Origin: a virus
Strand: one strand, 5' to 3'
Length of the DNA: 64,000 nucleotides
Virus record (IMG/VR): IMGVR_UViG_3300020204_003072
Span: 62,001 to 126,000 of that record
Shown: positions 25,140-33,496 of the stretch, piece after piece
How the letters are laid out: each line of letters begins with the position of its first letter
Position numbering within the stretch: the stretch's first letter is position 1
Program-made: the position numbers and the translations under genes
The notes under the pieces: generated by a model
The model's database searches: none
Told to the model about the DNA's origin: nothing
Seen by the model: only the letters and a program-made list of their open reading frames with translations

Positions 25140-25763
25140 TTAAATGTTGAAATTTTTATTTTTGTATATGTAATCACAACCTAAAGTAGTAATCTTTTCA
25201 AAATTTTTCGATTCTAAATAATTAGATATAAAATCTGAATTGTGATTTACTTCGATTGAAATCAAATTTATTTGATTTTTATTAAAATCAATAGTTTCTA
25301 AAATTTTCATTTCTGAACCTTCAACATCTAAACTCATGTAATCTATATTTTTTGGTAGATTTAATTCGTCAAAAGTTATAGTTTCTGTTGTTATAATTTT
25401 TTTATTACCTCCCATCATTCTTAATTCATTTTCTATTCTTAATAAATGTGCTGGATTGTAATTTTCTAATAAACCACTCAACATTTCGGTATAACCCTCA
25501 AGTAATAGAAAATTTTCAGTACCCTTTTTATTCGATAGAGCACAATTAAATAATTTACAGTTTCTATTTTCTTTTAATTTATTGAACACGTTTGGTATCG
25601 GTTCTATACAAACCCCATCCCAACCCAATTTTTCAAAAAAGTAAGTATTACTTAAAGTTATACCGTCGTGTGCTCCTATATCTAAATAAAACCCATTATT
25701 TTTTTCTTTAAAAAAGTTTTCAAATAAAAACTTATCTTGACCATATTGTGAATAAAATTCCAT
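25140..25763 (-). CDS. FkbM-type methyltransferase
   Basis: A 207-residue protein of the classic FkbM form: YSQYGQDKFLFENFFKEKNNGFYLDIGAHDGITLSNTYFFEKLGWDGVCIEPIP (SAM loop DIGAHDG and the EPIP strand), then NIDYMSLDVEGSEMKILETIDF, the D-V-E-G-x-E signature. It is probably an O-methyltransferase acting on the glycan assembled by the surrounding transferases. It differs enough from the neighbouring copies that a recent duplication is unlikely. Confidence 0.85.
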   Translation of the reverse strand: MEFYSQYGQDKFLFENFFKEKNNGFYLDIGAHDGITLSNTYFFEKLGWDGVCIEPIPNVFNKLKENRNCKLFNCALSNKKGTENFLLLEGYTEMLSGLLENYNPAHLLRIENELRMMGGNKKIITTETITFDELNLPKNIDYMSLDVEGSEMKILETIDFNKNQINLISIEVNHNSDFISNYLESKNFEKITTLGCDYIYKNKNFNI

Positions 25764-25775
25764 AAATATATTTTT

Positions 25776-26405
25776 TTAATTTAAAATGTATAGTGTGTCG
25801 TATTCAAATCTTTCTTTTATAGAATAACCAAGTGAAAACAAAAGGTTATCTAAATCATCTCTACTCAATGAATTTTCATATGAATCATACTCAAAGGTTT
25901 CGCAATAAATTATTTTTGGTTTTATTCTTTCACCCATACCTTTTATTGCGTAATATTCTGCCCCTTGTATGTCCATGTGAATGAAGTCCACATTATCAAT
26001 GTCATTTTCCTCACAAAAATATTCAATAGTAACTGTTTCAACATCAATTCCTTCTCTATTATATATTAACCCTGGATGGATAGTTACACCTTCTTCTTTT
26101 GTTGGTTGTAATATAGAACCAGAACAAGTCCATTCCATTCCGTTCAATGTTTCAGAATTGTAAAATTTTGTTTTACCTACTTTATCAGATATTGCCAAAT
26201 TAAAAACCTGAATATTGTGATTTATTGCATTAGTTCCAAATTTTTCACAGTTGTTTTTGTATGCTTCAAAAGCGTAAACCGTTGCACTTGGAAAATTTAT
26301 CTTTATGTTTATACTGTCGTTAAAGTTATGTGCCCCAATGTCAAATATTATAGGCGTTTCTTTGTTAATAAAAGTTTTTGCCCATTGATAATTAATTCCA
26401 CTCAT
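25776..26405 (-). CDS. FkbM-type methyltransferase
   Basis: A 209-residue protein with the SAM loop IIFDIGAHNFNDSI, the second strand VYAFEAYKNNCEKF, and the signature DFIHMDIQGAEYYAIKGM (D-I-Q-G-A-E). The C-terminus (YCETFEYDSYE, LLFSLGYSIKERFEYDTLYIL) is typical. It is the fourth methyltransferase of this operon. The usual V-E-G is I-Q-G here, seen in other FkbM members, so it may still be active. Confidence 0.82.
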   Translation of the reverse strand: MSGINYQWAKTFINKETPIIFDIGAHNFNDSINIKINFPSATVYAFEAYKNNCEKFGTNAINHNIQVFNLAISDKVGKTKFYNSETLNGMEWTCSGSILQPTKEEGVTIHPGLIYNREGIDVETVTIEYFCEENDIDNVDFIHMDIQGAEYYAIKGMGERIKPKIIYCETFEYDSYENSLSRDDLDNLLFSLGYSIKERFEYDTLYILN

Positions 26406-26429
26406 AATAATTTTATTTTTTTTATTTTT

Positions 26430-27191
26430 TTATTTTATCCAATTCCAAGTTTTTATATGTTCTGTCAATTGTTCTTTAGACATTGACATAACTTTTCTGT
26501 ATTCATTACCATTATGGTTATACATTGGATTTGACCCTGAACTATTGTGTGTTCTATAATGTGTTAAATGATATAACACACCTGGTGTTCTATAAATTTT
26601 GTACCCCATCTTTTCTATACGACCAACTCTTTCCCAATCCTCATGTCCCCATGAAATAAAATTTTCATTTTCCAGTCCAATTTTTGTGTAAGCGTCTTTA
26701 TTAAAAAATATAGCACCCCCCATTGAATTAGGATTAAATAGTGTACAATCATTCAAATCAATTTCATTGAATTTATTTTCAGTTAATAAACTAAAAAATC
26801 TTTGGGGTATATCATAAAACTTACCTCCATATGGAAAAACAAAATCAACTCCCGTGTTTAATGCAAATCTTGTTGCTAAATACTGTTCTATTGTAAATAA
26901 TACATCAACATCATAGTTTGCGATAATATTTGTTTTACACAATTTTGTCATGTCATTTAACATTTTTGTCCTATGAAATAGGTTACTTTCATGCTCTTCA
27001 AAAACGTAATGAATTTTTTTTGATATGTTTTTTACAAAACTTTCGTTTGAGGTTTTGTCAGATTCCATAACAATTATATTTGTGTCAAAATTTTTTTCTA
27101 AAAAATTTATTGTAACAGCAAAATTTCTTTTTCTATCTTCACTATCAAACCGTATTGGTATAATAAATGTTACGTCTTTAAAATCTATCAT
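26430..27191 (-). CDS. Galactosyltransferase-like (GT7/GT-A fold)
   Basis: A 253-residue GT-A protein: DVTFIIPIRFDSEDRKRNFAVTINFL at the start, IIANYDVDVLFTIEQYL with a D-x-D motif (about 91-107), and GGAIFFNKDAYTKIGLENENFISWGHEDWERVGRIEKMGYK (about 156-195). The GG-x-x-x-F-x-K-x-x-Y-x-x-I-G-x-x-N-E-x-F-x-x-W-G-x-E-D block is that of GT7-type beta-1,4-galactosyltransferases. It could supply the galactose used by the alpha-1,2-fucosyltransferase (inference). Confidence 0.72.
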   Translation of the reverse strand: MIDFKDVTFIIPIRFDSEDRKRNFAVTINFLEKNFDTNIIVMESDKTSNESFVKNISKKIHYVFEEHESNLFHRTKMLNDMTKLCKTNIIANYDVDVLFTIEQYLATRFALNTGVDFVFPYGGKFYDIPQRFFSLLTENKFNEIDLNDCTLFNPNSMGGAIFFNKDAYTKIGLENENFISWGHEDWERVGRIEKMGYKIYRTPGVLYHLTHYRTHNSSGSNPMYNHNGNEYRKVMSMSKEQLTEHIKTWNWIK

Positions 27192-27192
27192 A

Positions 27193-28716
27193 TTATCTTT
27201 TATTATACATAAAATTTATTGTATTGTAAACAAATTCTGGTGACATTGTAGGAGTTTCCGTTGGTGTCATCCCATGTTTTTTTCTATAGTGTTCGGTTCC
27301 TCTTTTAAAATTATCATTCCATTCAGGTGTCCTTGCAATTGTACTTTCTTGAATTGAATTTGGAATATCAGTCAAAAACTTCCAACTATCTTCAATGTCG
27401 GCAAAATACCAGAAAGGTGGGTGGAATTTATTTTTAATTGCCTGGTATGTGTGTTCTACGTGTTCCCATGCGTTTTTAAACATTGGGTCAAACAGACCAA
27501 TTTTATCTAAAACTGACTTGTGATAATAAGAAAATGCACCAACACAGTTTGGATATAAAACAATTTTAATACCATCTGGATATGGAATAACCATTCTTGG
27601 ATTTGGCTCACCGTCAACGTCTTTCCTATCTTCAAGTGTTGTAAACCCAGTAGAACCTTTTTTATTTGCGGGTCCGTGAAGAGCAAAATTTAAGTGTTTT
27701 ATACCAGATAATACTGAATGTTTTATATATTCTTCAAATACCTTTTCATCTTTAATTAAAATATCATCTTCCATTAAAAATATATGTTCACAACCTTGCT
27801 CTAAAAGATATTTCATTGCGGTATTTTTTGCAGCACCAACACATTGGTTTTTTTCGTGTTGGATTATGTGTGCTTGTTCTGGGTACGAAGAACTATCGTA
27901 TGGTGTACCATCATTTACAATAACAAAATTTTTCATCCATTTTGGTACAGTAAATGCCGATTGTTTTATCCTATGCTCAGCTTTATATGTGGTCATGCCA
28001 ATACCAACCTTAGATATATCAAGAATCATCTTTTCTTCTAAAGTTTTATTACTTGTTAATCTAACTGGTATTACTTCTTTATACTTTTCTTCAAACTTAA
28101 TTTTATTTTTTTCCCACTGTTCATTTGTTTGACCTATAGACATATGTGTTACACGAATTTGTGTTGTAACAGCAAGCCTAACATTATTCAAATAGTTTTC
28201 AAGACAAAAAGGAATTTCATAAAAATGAAATCCTTCAAATGATTCATCAAACCTTCTTTGAATCTTTTTCTTATCAACAGCAAAAAATAATCCATCAAGA
28301 ACAACAACTTCTTTTAGTTTATTTCCCTGGTCTTGAGAATATGTATTGGTCCACTTTTTTCCTTCGTGTTTGTGTGAAACAATACCAGTCATAGATTCTT
28401 TTAGTGTCCACCAACGACCATCAATTAAATCAGTTGTTCCAGCAATACCAATAATACCATACTCTGGATTTTTATTAAAAAGTTTTAATAATTTTTCACC
28501 CCAGTTATTTGTGTCAAATTCAATATCATCGTGACAAAAAACAACAATATTATTTTTTGCTTCATTTAATATTTCATTATAAACTTGAGCAAGACCCTTT
28601 TCACCATTATTAACCTTTTCAATAACTTCAATTTTCTTTCCACCACCACAAGCTTTTTTGTAATATTCTATTAGTGTTGGATTATGTTTTCTTGTTGAGT
28701 ATCCTATTGTAATCAT
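27193..28716 (-). CDS. Two-domain glycosyltransferase (GT2-like)
   Basis: A 507-residue protein with two GT-A domains in tandem. Domain 1 (about 1-225): ITIGYSTRKHNPTLIEYYKKACG, IVVFCHDDIEFDTNNWGEKL (DD/E metal site), and VLDGLFFAVDKKKI. Domain 2 (about 230-507): VGIGMTTYKAEHRIKQS, HIFLMEDDILIKDEKVFEEYI (EDD site) and VGAFSYYHKSVLDKIGLFDPMF. Tandem GT2 modules often build a two-sugar unit. It shares its last bases with the dut start region (ATGA overlap). Confidence 0.78.
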   Translation of the reverse strand: MITIGYSTRKHNPTLIEYYKKACGGGKKIEVIEKVNNGEKGLAQVYNEILNEAKNNIVVFCHDDIEFDTNNWGEKLLKLFNKNPEYGIIGIAGTTDLIDGRWWTLKESMTGIVSHKHEGKKWTNTYSQDQGNKLKEVVVLDGLFFAVDKKKIQRRFDESFEGFHFYEIPFCLENYLNNVRLAVTTQIRVTHMSIGQTNEQWEKNKIKFEEKYKEVIPVRLTSNKTLEEKMILDISKVGIGMTTYKAEHRIKQSAFTVPKWMKNFVIVNDGTPYDSSSYPEQAHIIQHEKNQCVGAAKNTAMKYLLEQGCEHIFLMEDDILIKDEKVFEEYIKHSVLSGIKHLNFALHGPANKKGSTGFTTLEDRKDVDGEPNPRMVIPYPDGIKIVLYPNCVGAFSYYHKSVLDKIGLFDPMFKNAWEHVEHTYQAIKNKFHPPFWYFADIEDSWKFLTDIPNSIQESTIARTPEWNDNFKRGTEHYRKKHGMTPTETPTMSPEFVYNTINFMYNKR

Positions 28717-29276
28717 ATTCCCGTACTTCCAAATCCTTTATCAGACCTATCTTTGTCTTCAACGCTTTTAACTTCTTTTATTTTAACCCACCTTCCGCTA
28801 ACAACAGGACATAAAACGCCTTGAGCAATTTTTTGACCTTTTTCTATTTTAATTTTACCATTTGTTGTGTTAAATAATATTACTTTGATTTCACCGGTAT
28901 ATCCTTGATCTACAGTTCCTGGTGAATTTAAAACCATAAGTCCCTGTTTTAAAGCAAGACCGCTTTTAGACCTAACCTGAATTTCGTAGTTTTCAGGAAT
29001 ATCCAAACGTAAACCAGTTGGAACTAAAGCTCTACCAAAAGGTTCAATATAGATTTCTTCAGTTGAATGTAAGTCAAAACCAGAATCTGAAGGGTATGCG
29101 TAATTTGGCGTAACAACTTCATCAGTTTCTTTTGAAAACCTTAAATCTATTGTTGGTTGATAAACACCAAGTTCTTTTTCAAGGGTTTCAACATCTATTC
29201 CAAATTCATTTAATATTTTATTGTAATCAATATCTGCGATTGAATCGTCAAACAAATTTTCTATATTATCACTCAT
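28713..29276 (-). CDS. dut: dUTPase
   Basis: A 187-residue trimeric dUTP diphosphatase. Motif I is YPSDSGFDLHS, motif II VRSKSGLALKQGL, motif III NSPGTVDQGYTGEIKVILFN, motif IV KGQKIAQGVLCPV and motif V DRSDKGFGSTG at the very C-terminus; all five are intact. An N-terminal extension of about 45 acidic residues is longer than in most dUTPases. It keeps uracil out of phage DNA and supplies dUMP. It overlaps both neighbours by 4 bases (ATGA type), placing this nucleotide enzyme in the glycan operon. Confidence 0.92.
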   Translation of the reverse strand: MSDNIENLFDDSIADIDYNKILNEFGIDVETLEKELGVYQPTIDLRFSKETDEVVTPNYAYPSDSGFDLHSTEEIYIEPFGRALVPTGLRLDIPENYEIQVRSKSGLALKQGLMVLNSPGTVDQGYTGEIKVILFNTTNGKIKIEKGQKIAQGVLCPVVSGRWVKIKEVKSVEDKDRSDKGFGSTGI

Positions 29277-29974
29277 TCTAAACTTTTTAATTTCATTATT
29301 GCTTCAATTAAAACATCCACATCTTTTTCACAATATTCTGTGATTTCTTTCATTTTTTGTTCTTCCCAATATGCTTTGTGTACTGAATCTCCAGTTATTT
29401 CACCATCCTTTGGTGTTGGTATATCTAAACAAGAACATAATAAATCTAATGAACCAATTGATGTGTAAGAACCATATTGCCAAATTTCTTTTGTATCAAT
29501 TGCTTTTATTTCCCAAGGTTTTGTATCATAAGATGGTAAAATTTTTGAAGGACGAATCCCATTTATAATCATTCGTTTTGCTGTCATTGGGATGTCAAAA
29601 TTTTTTAAATTATGTCCACAAAGATAGAATCCAAGTTTTTCACATCTATCAAGTAATGTTCTTACTTCTTTTAATAATTTTTTTTCATCTTCACCAGAAA
29701 AAGATTGTTTTTTTGTTTCGCCATTTTCTAAAACAAATGCAACTGATACACAAACAATTTTTGCAAACTCTGGTACAAGAGCTGCTCGTTTTTTAAAAAC
29801 TTCATCTTTTGATAATCCCAAATCTTCTGGAAATCGTTTTAAAAACCAATCAAAATATTTATCAAATTGATTTGCAATTTCTGGACTAAACTTTTGACAA
29901 GATTCATAATCCGGACAACCACCAACGGTTTCAATATCCAAGAATAATATTTTTGTTATAGGTATGTTTATCAT
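29273..29974 (-). CDS. DnaQ-like 3'-5' exonuclease
   Basis: A 233-residue exonuclease of the DEDDy type related to the proofreading domain of PolB: motif I KILFLDIETVGG (about 8-19), motif II FYLCGHNLKNFDIPM (about 110-124) and motif III TEYCEKDVDVLIE (about 213-225, Y-x-x-x-D). DTKPWEIKAIDTKEIWQYG and SLDLLCSCLDIPTPKDGEITG match the subfamily of stand-alone PolB-like exonucleases. Probably DNA repair or end processing. It starts 1 base after the GT4 gene and overlaps dut. Confidence 0.85.
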   Translation of the reverse strand: MINIPITKILFLDIETVGGCPDYESCQKFSPEIANQFDKYFDWFLKRFPEDLGLSKDEVFKKRAALVPEFAKIVCVSVAFVLENGETKKQSFSGEDEKKLLKEVRTLLDRCEKLGFYLCGHNLKNFDIPMTAKRMIINGIRPSKILPSYDTKPWEIKAIDTKEIWQYGSYTSIGSLDLLCSCLDIPTPKDGEITGDSVHKAYWEEQKMKEITEYCEKDVDVLIEAIMKLKSLE

Positions 29975-29975
29975 T

Positions 29976-31223
29976 TTATTTAATTAAAGATTTGTAAAAT
30001 TGTGCTCTTGTTTCTGTCACTCGGTTTAAATCATATTTGTCTTTAACTGTTTCATATAGTCTTTCACCAAGATCTGTAATCATATTTGGGTTTTCAACTA
30101 ACTTTTTAATATTTTTTGCCCAATCACTATGATTATTATTTTCATTTACAAGTAATGCGTTTCCATCTGTAAATTGTCCATTTTTAAGTGCATGTTTTAA
30201 ATCAATAGTATATGGACCAACATTAGAAGCAATTAAAGCTTTTTTATAAAAACCAGCTTCAATAACTTTAAGTTGAGACTTCATTCTGTTAAAAATATGG
30301 TTTTTAATTGGTGCTAAAGAAATATCAAATTTAGAATAGTTTTTTGCATAACTTGTAACTGGTCTTGTCCAAACCCTTACATAGTTCTCATCTAAAACAC
30401 CAGGATAATCATTTTCTGTAAATGTATCTAAATAATCTTTATATTTTGGTGTTATAATTTTATAGTTGTCCGTAAAAATTTGTTCGTATTTAACCCAAAC
30501 AGTTTCTTCTGGTTTTATTGATCTTTGTGTTTTTTGTCCTGTTTGTTGGTTAATTTCTGTTACAGTACCACGAATATCAAAACCACAAACGTAATATTGT
30601 AACTTGTCTTGAATCGTTGATAGTTTTGAAACCATACCATTTAAAAGTTGTAAATCGTGTAGGTGTGAAGAACCACCTAACCAACCAATTCTAATTTTAT
30701 CAGACTTTGGTGTTTGTTCATTAAATTGCGGGTCAGCTGGGTCAACAGCATTTGGTAATACAATAACATTTTTGTTGAACTTTCTAATTTCATTTGCAAA
30801 TAATTCTGTGGTTGTAATAACATAATCAGAAACTTTTAAATTTGCAATAATTTTTTCGTGTAATTTATTTTGAATTATTAATTGATGTATTGGGTGTTCT
30901 TTTGTTGGTAACCAATAATCATCAATGTCTGCAATAACAATAATACCCAATGACCTTAACATTTTAATAATGTTTGTACAATTATCGTAATCGGTACCAA
31001 TACTTCTATGGAAATGAACAATTTGATATTTTTTCCAGTAATTTATATCATTTATTTTTGGTTCGTAATCTATATCCACATGGAATTCATCTGGATACAT
31101 ATTTTGTAATTTAACGTGGGGGTCAACTGATCGGAATTTACCTCAGCCAACCCCCGACTGGTCACTTGGGAGAACCAATACTCTGATTCTTTCACGACCA
31201 TTCAAGGGGCTATTTTCTGTCAT
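29976..31223 (-). CDS. GT4-type glycosyltransferase with in-frame TGA (candidate bypass)
   Basis: The visible GT-B protein from the ATG at 31100 (374 residues) starts abruptly with MYPDEFHVDIDYEPKINDINYW and has TTTELFANEIRKF, IRIGWLGGSSHLHDL, FDISLAPIKNHIFNRMKSQLKVIEAGFYKKALIASNVGPY, typical of GT4 enzymes. The same frame extends upstream to an ATG at 31223. It reads MTENSPLNGRERIRVLVLPS, then DQSGVG, a TGA at 31145-31143, then GKFRSVDPHVKLQN and MYPDEF. RIRVLVLPSDQSGVG is the expected first strand and Gly loop of a GT-B fold, so both parts belong to one gene. The TGA sits between GGC and GGT in a hairpin. Either the ribosome bypasses or reads through it, or only the shorter protein is made, or the base is wrong. 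Confidence 0.7.
31118..31155 (-). promoter_or_regulatory. Hairpin enclosing the in-frame TGA (candidate recoding signal)
   Basis: On the minus strand GGGGGTTGGCTGA (31155-31143) and TCAGTTGACCCCC (31130-31118) form 13 consecutive pairs (three are G-T) around the 12-base loop GGTAAATTCCGA. The TGA closes the top of the 5' arm and the loop begins with GGT. Codons here (GGG, GGC, CCC, TCG, CAG, CGA) are ones this genome otherwise avoids, which points to selection on the RNA. Confidence 0.6.
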
Positions 31224-32124
31224 ATTTTTTAATTAGATTATTTATTATGGTTTTATCTGATTTATAATCTGATTCCCAAACCACTTCTAAATTATAACCC
31301 TTATTTTTTATTAAGTCAATCTTGTTTTTGTCGTATTCCCACAATTGTTCAGCGGTCATACCTTTTACTTGATGAAAATATTCTTTACTATATTTGTTTG
31401 GGTTACAATGCCAATAATCACCATTGTATTCTATTATTAAGTTTAATTGTGGTAAAAAAATATCACAAATTTTTGTATCAATTTTAAAAGAATGAATTAC
31501 TTCATATCCTAATTTTTTTATTTTATTTAAAATTTGTTTTTCTGTTTTAGATCTTATTACAGATTTAATTTTTCCCAATCTTTTGGTTTCTTTGATTGTT
31601 TCAGAAAAAATTTTTCTAACGTGTTCCATTTCGCCATTTTTCCATTTTTTTCTAATCATATCAGCTACCTTTTTCCTATGTTCTGGATTTGCCATAGAAT
31701 TATTTTTACCAGTCGCTTTACCTATTCTACTTTTAGAAATTTGTTCTTTTGTCTCTTTTGAATGTTTTTTTCCATAAAATGGATTTCTTTCCCCAACCAT
31801 AACATCACTCAAACATTTTTTACATACAGAATTTTCATTGAGCGCTTTAAAATAGTTTCTACAAGTTGTTGTTGGGTGTGTTGTTGCAACATCAGTTTCT
31901 TTTTTACAATTAGGACAAATCCTTTTTGTTATATACTTTTCACCAACCTTTTCAATTTTTAGTGATTTACACCTATCTCGTTTTTTTGTTACATTATTTT
32001 TTTTTAAAATTCCAAGAATTACTGGTTTTGACACATTAAATTCTTTTGCCAGCCCTAAAGAACTTTTACCTGACAAATATTCTTTAATTACTAAATCTTC
32101 ATCTAAATTAATTTTTTTACCCAT
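31210..32124 (-). CDS. Homing endonuclease (HTH, zinc-ribbon-like and Vsr-like nuclease)
   Basis: A 304-residue protein. Residues 1-45 are a helix-turn-helix (SGKSSLGLAKEFNVSKPVILGILKKNN). A Cys-rich segment holds ICPNCKKE and CKKC. Residues about 110-165 carry repeats of the NUMOD3 kind (NPFYGKKHSKETKEQISKS, GKNNSMANPEHRKKVADMI). The C-terminus (about 200-300) is a Vsr/EDxHD-type nuclease: EKQILNKIKKLGYEVIHSFKID, CDIFLPQLNLIIEYNGDYWHCNPNKY, then LWEYDKNKIDLIKNKGYNLEVVWESDY. This matches phage homing enzymes. It lies directly before the TGA-interrupted glycosyltransferase and overlaps its ATG by 14 bases. Confidence 0.82.
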   Translation of the reverse strand: MGKKINLDEDLVIKEYLSGKSSLGLAKEFNVSKPVILGILKKNNVTKKRDRCKSLKIEKVGEKYITKRICPNCKKETDVATTHPTTTCRNYFKALNENSVCKKCLSDVMVGERNPFYGKKHSKETKEQISKSRIGKATGKNNSMANPEHRKKVADMIRKKWKNGEMEHVRKIFSETIKETKRLGKIKSVIRSKTEKQILNKIKKLGYEVIHSFKIDTKICDIFLPQLNLIIEYNGDYWHCNPNKYSKEYFHQVKGMTAEQLWEYDKNKIDLIKNKGYNLEVVWESDYKSDKTIINNLIKKYDRK

Positions 32125-32137
32125 AACTATTTTTATT

Positions 32138-32145
32138 TATAAATA
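32138..32145 (-). promoter_or_regulatory. Putative late promoter of the homing endonuclease
   Basis: TATTTATA on the minus strand lies 13 bases before the ATG at 32124. Confidence 0.5.
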
Positions 32146-32179
32146 GTCCAGTAATATCAAAAGGTAATTTATTAAATAT

Positions 32180-32208
32180 AAAAAAACCTCAACAATTATG
32201 TTGAGGTT
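32180..32208 (-). terminator. Rho-independent terminator (minus strand)
   Basis: AACCTCAAC, loop AATTAT, and GTTGAGGTT form a 9-bp perfect stem, followed on the minus strand by a run of T. It ends the structural operon 35074-32230. Confidence 0.8.
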
Positions 32209-32229
32209 CGATGATACGCAAAAACTAAA

Positions 32230-32823
32230 TTACTTCTGTATTTTTTTAATATTTGTTACTTTACCTTCAAAAATATGATTACCAACTCTAAATTTAAAAG
32301 CTTCGTTAGACCTTGTTGTTGATTCAACAAGTAAACCATTTTCTTTCAACACATCTTCTACAGTTTCTCTAACAATATCTCTAATTTCACTATAATCTAT
32401 TTTAGTATTTATTTGTTGTGTTTTTTGTTGTGTAACTGGGTTTTGTGTTTGAGTTTGATTTGTCCCCATTAATCTTGATGCTTTTTCAACAAGTTCATCA
32501 GATAATGTTGCACTACCATTATAAGATGTTGGTTGTTCAATTGGGTGTTCCAACATAAGTCTTTTTATTTCGTCAGGTAACTTTGAATTTTTGATTCTTT
32601 CTTCTGTTGTCCCTTGTGAAACATTATTTTGGATTTTTACTTCACTTTCTAATAAAAATTCTTTTGGAATGTTGTAATTTCCTTGTACTGGTTGGAACTC
32701 GTCAACCTGTGGTGTGTTAAAATTTGTTTGTTGTGGTAAACCACCCCTACCGATTTCATTATGTTTTTCCATTATTTTTTTGGAAATCATAAGTTTGTTT
32801 ATTATATCTTGTTCTGATTTCAT
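32230..32823 (-). CDS. Hypothetical virion-cluster protein
   Basis: A 197-residue protein rich in Gln, Asn and Thr in the middle (likely disordered: NPVTQQKTQQIN), with helical segments at both ends (DYSEIRDIVRETVEDVLKENGLL near 141-163) and a final beta hairpin (FKFRVGNHIFEGKVTNIKK). I do not recognise it. The helix containing VEDVLKEN has an L-x-E site like the prohead targeting helices. It is the last gene of a five-gene leftward operon of small structural-looking proteins. Confidence 0.5.
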   Translation of the reverse strand: MKSEQDIINKLMISKKIMEKHNEIGRGGLPQQTNFNTPQVDEFQPVQGNYNIPKEFLLESEVKIQNNVSQGTTEERIKNSKLPDEIKRLMLEHPIEQPTSYNGSATLSDELVEKASRLMGTNQTQTQNPVTQQKTQQINTKIDYSEIRDIVRETVEDVLKENGLLVESTTRSNEAFKFRVGNHIFEGKVTNIKKIQK

Positions 32824-32828
32824 ACAAT

Positions 32829-33209
32829 TTAAAATACTGCGTTTATTATTACTCTTGTCATACTTTTATCTCCAGCTGGATTATAATTTGGTCTTGGTTC
32901 GTCAAAAGTTTCAGTTGTAGGTTTAAAGGTTATAATCTTATCAATTCTAAACATTCTCCAACTCGGTAACGGTTTTTTACCCAGATACGCTCTATGCGAA
33001 GAACCTTCCAAATCCCAAGCCCTTAATACTGGATTACCAGCCTTACTATAACCATAACAAACCGGTTCAATAATTCTTAAACCTTTACCACCTGGTTCAT
33101 CACCATCATAGTAAACAATAACCCGTTGTCGTTTCTTAATAGCATCTACAATTGTATTTATAGACGCTATTTCAACAATAAGATTATTATATACATTGTA
33201 AAGTTTCAT
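32829..33209 (-). CDS. WYL-like domain protein
   Basis: A 126-residue protein. IVDAIKKRQRVIVYYDGDEPGGKGLRIIEPVCYGYSKAGNPVLRAWDLEG, then LPSWRMFRIDKIITFKPT, matches a WYL-type Sm-like beta barrel (strand, acidic turn, R-x-I-x-P-x-x-x-G, V-x-R-A-W, and a final F-R-x-D-K-I). Host WYL proteins are ligand- or nucleic-acid-sensing regulators. Stand-alone versions lie in virion gene clusters of large phages, where the role is unknown. It shares one base with the gene at 33209-33496. Confidence 0.62.
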   Translation of the reverse strand: MKLYNVYNNLIVEIASINTIVDAIKKRQRVIVYYDGDEPGGKGLRIIEPVCYGYSKAGNPVLRAWDLEGSSHRAYLGKKPLPSWRMFRIDKIITFKPTTETFDEPRPNYNPAGDKSMTRVIINAVF

Positions 33210-33496
33210 TAAGCCGTTGGAGTGGTGTATGGTTTGTCTTTTTGATATTCATTAATCTTTATTTCGTTAATCCTTTCAAAAATGTCGGTAGACGAACCAC
33301 CATTAGCGGTATCCAAAAAAGTTCCTGTACCTTTTCCAAATTCATCACCATCAGATATTGCATCTTTATTTGTTGCTGAATATGAATTTGTTGGTTTATA
33401 GTCATTTTTTGGGATTAATTTTTTTCTTTGATCTTCACCAATCATACCAAGATCATTCATTGGTTGACTAAAATCTAATCTTTCACTTGTTGCCAT
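33209..33496 (-). CDS. Hypothetical protein
   Basis: A 95-residue polar protein (SERLDFSQPMNDLGMIGEDQRKKLIPKNDYKPTNSYSATNKD, DIFERINEIKINEYQKDKPY) with little hydrophobic content, probably mostly disordered. It has an (L/I)-x-E site (RINE). It overlaps both neighbours by one base (ATG/stop sharing), so it is translated with the virion operon. Confidence 0.45.
   Translation of the reverse strand: MATSERLDFSQPMNDLGMIGEDQRKKLIPKNDYKPTNSYSATNKDAISDGDEFGKGTGTFLDTANGGSSTDIFERINEIKINEYQKDKPYTTPTA

Noticed and set aside
31143-31145. Genome-wide reassignment of TGA to Trp, or a selenocysteine codon
   Set aside because: TGA ends several genes here (for example 6924, 37991, 48230, 48688), and the hairpin encloses the codon instead of following it as bacterial SECIS elements do.
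31118-31155. Small non-coding RNA or terminator of the homing endonuclease
   Set aside because: No T tract follows on the minus strand, and both flanks are coding in one frame with the glycosyltransferase. A recoding element fits better.
31210-32124. Group I intron containing the endonuclease
   Set aside because: The endonuclease frame is directly joined to the next gene, with a 14-base overlap and no intron-like flanks or split exons on both sides.
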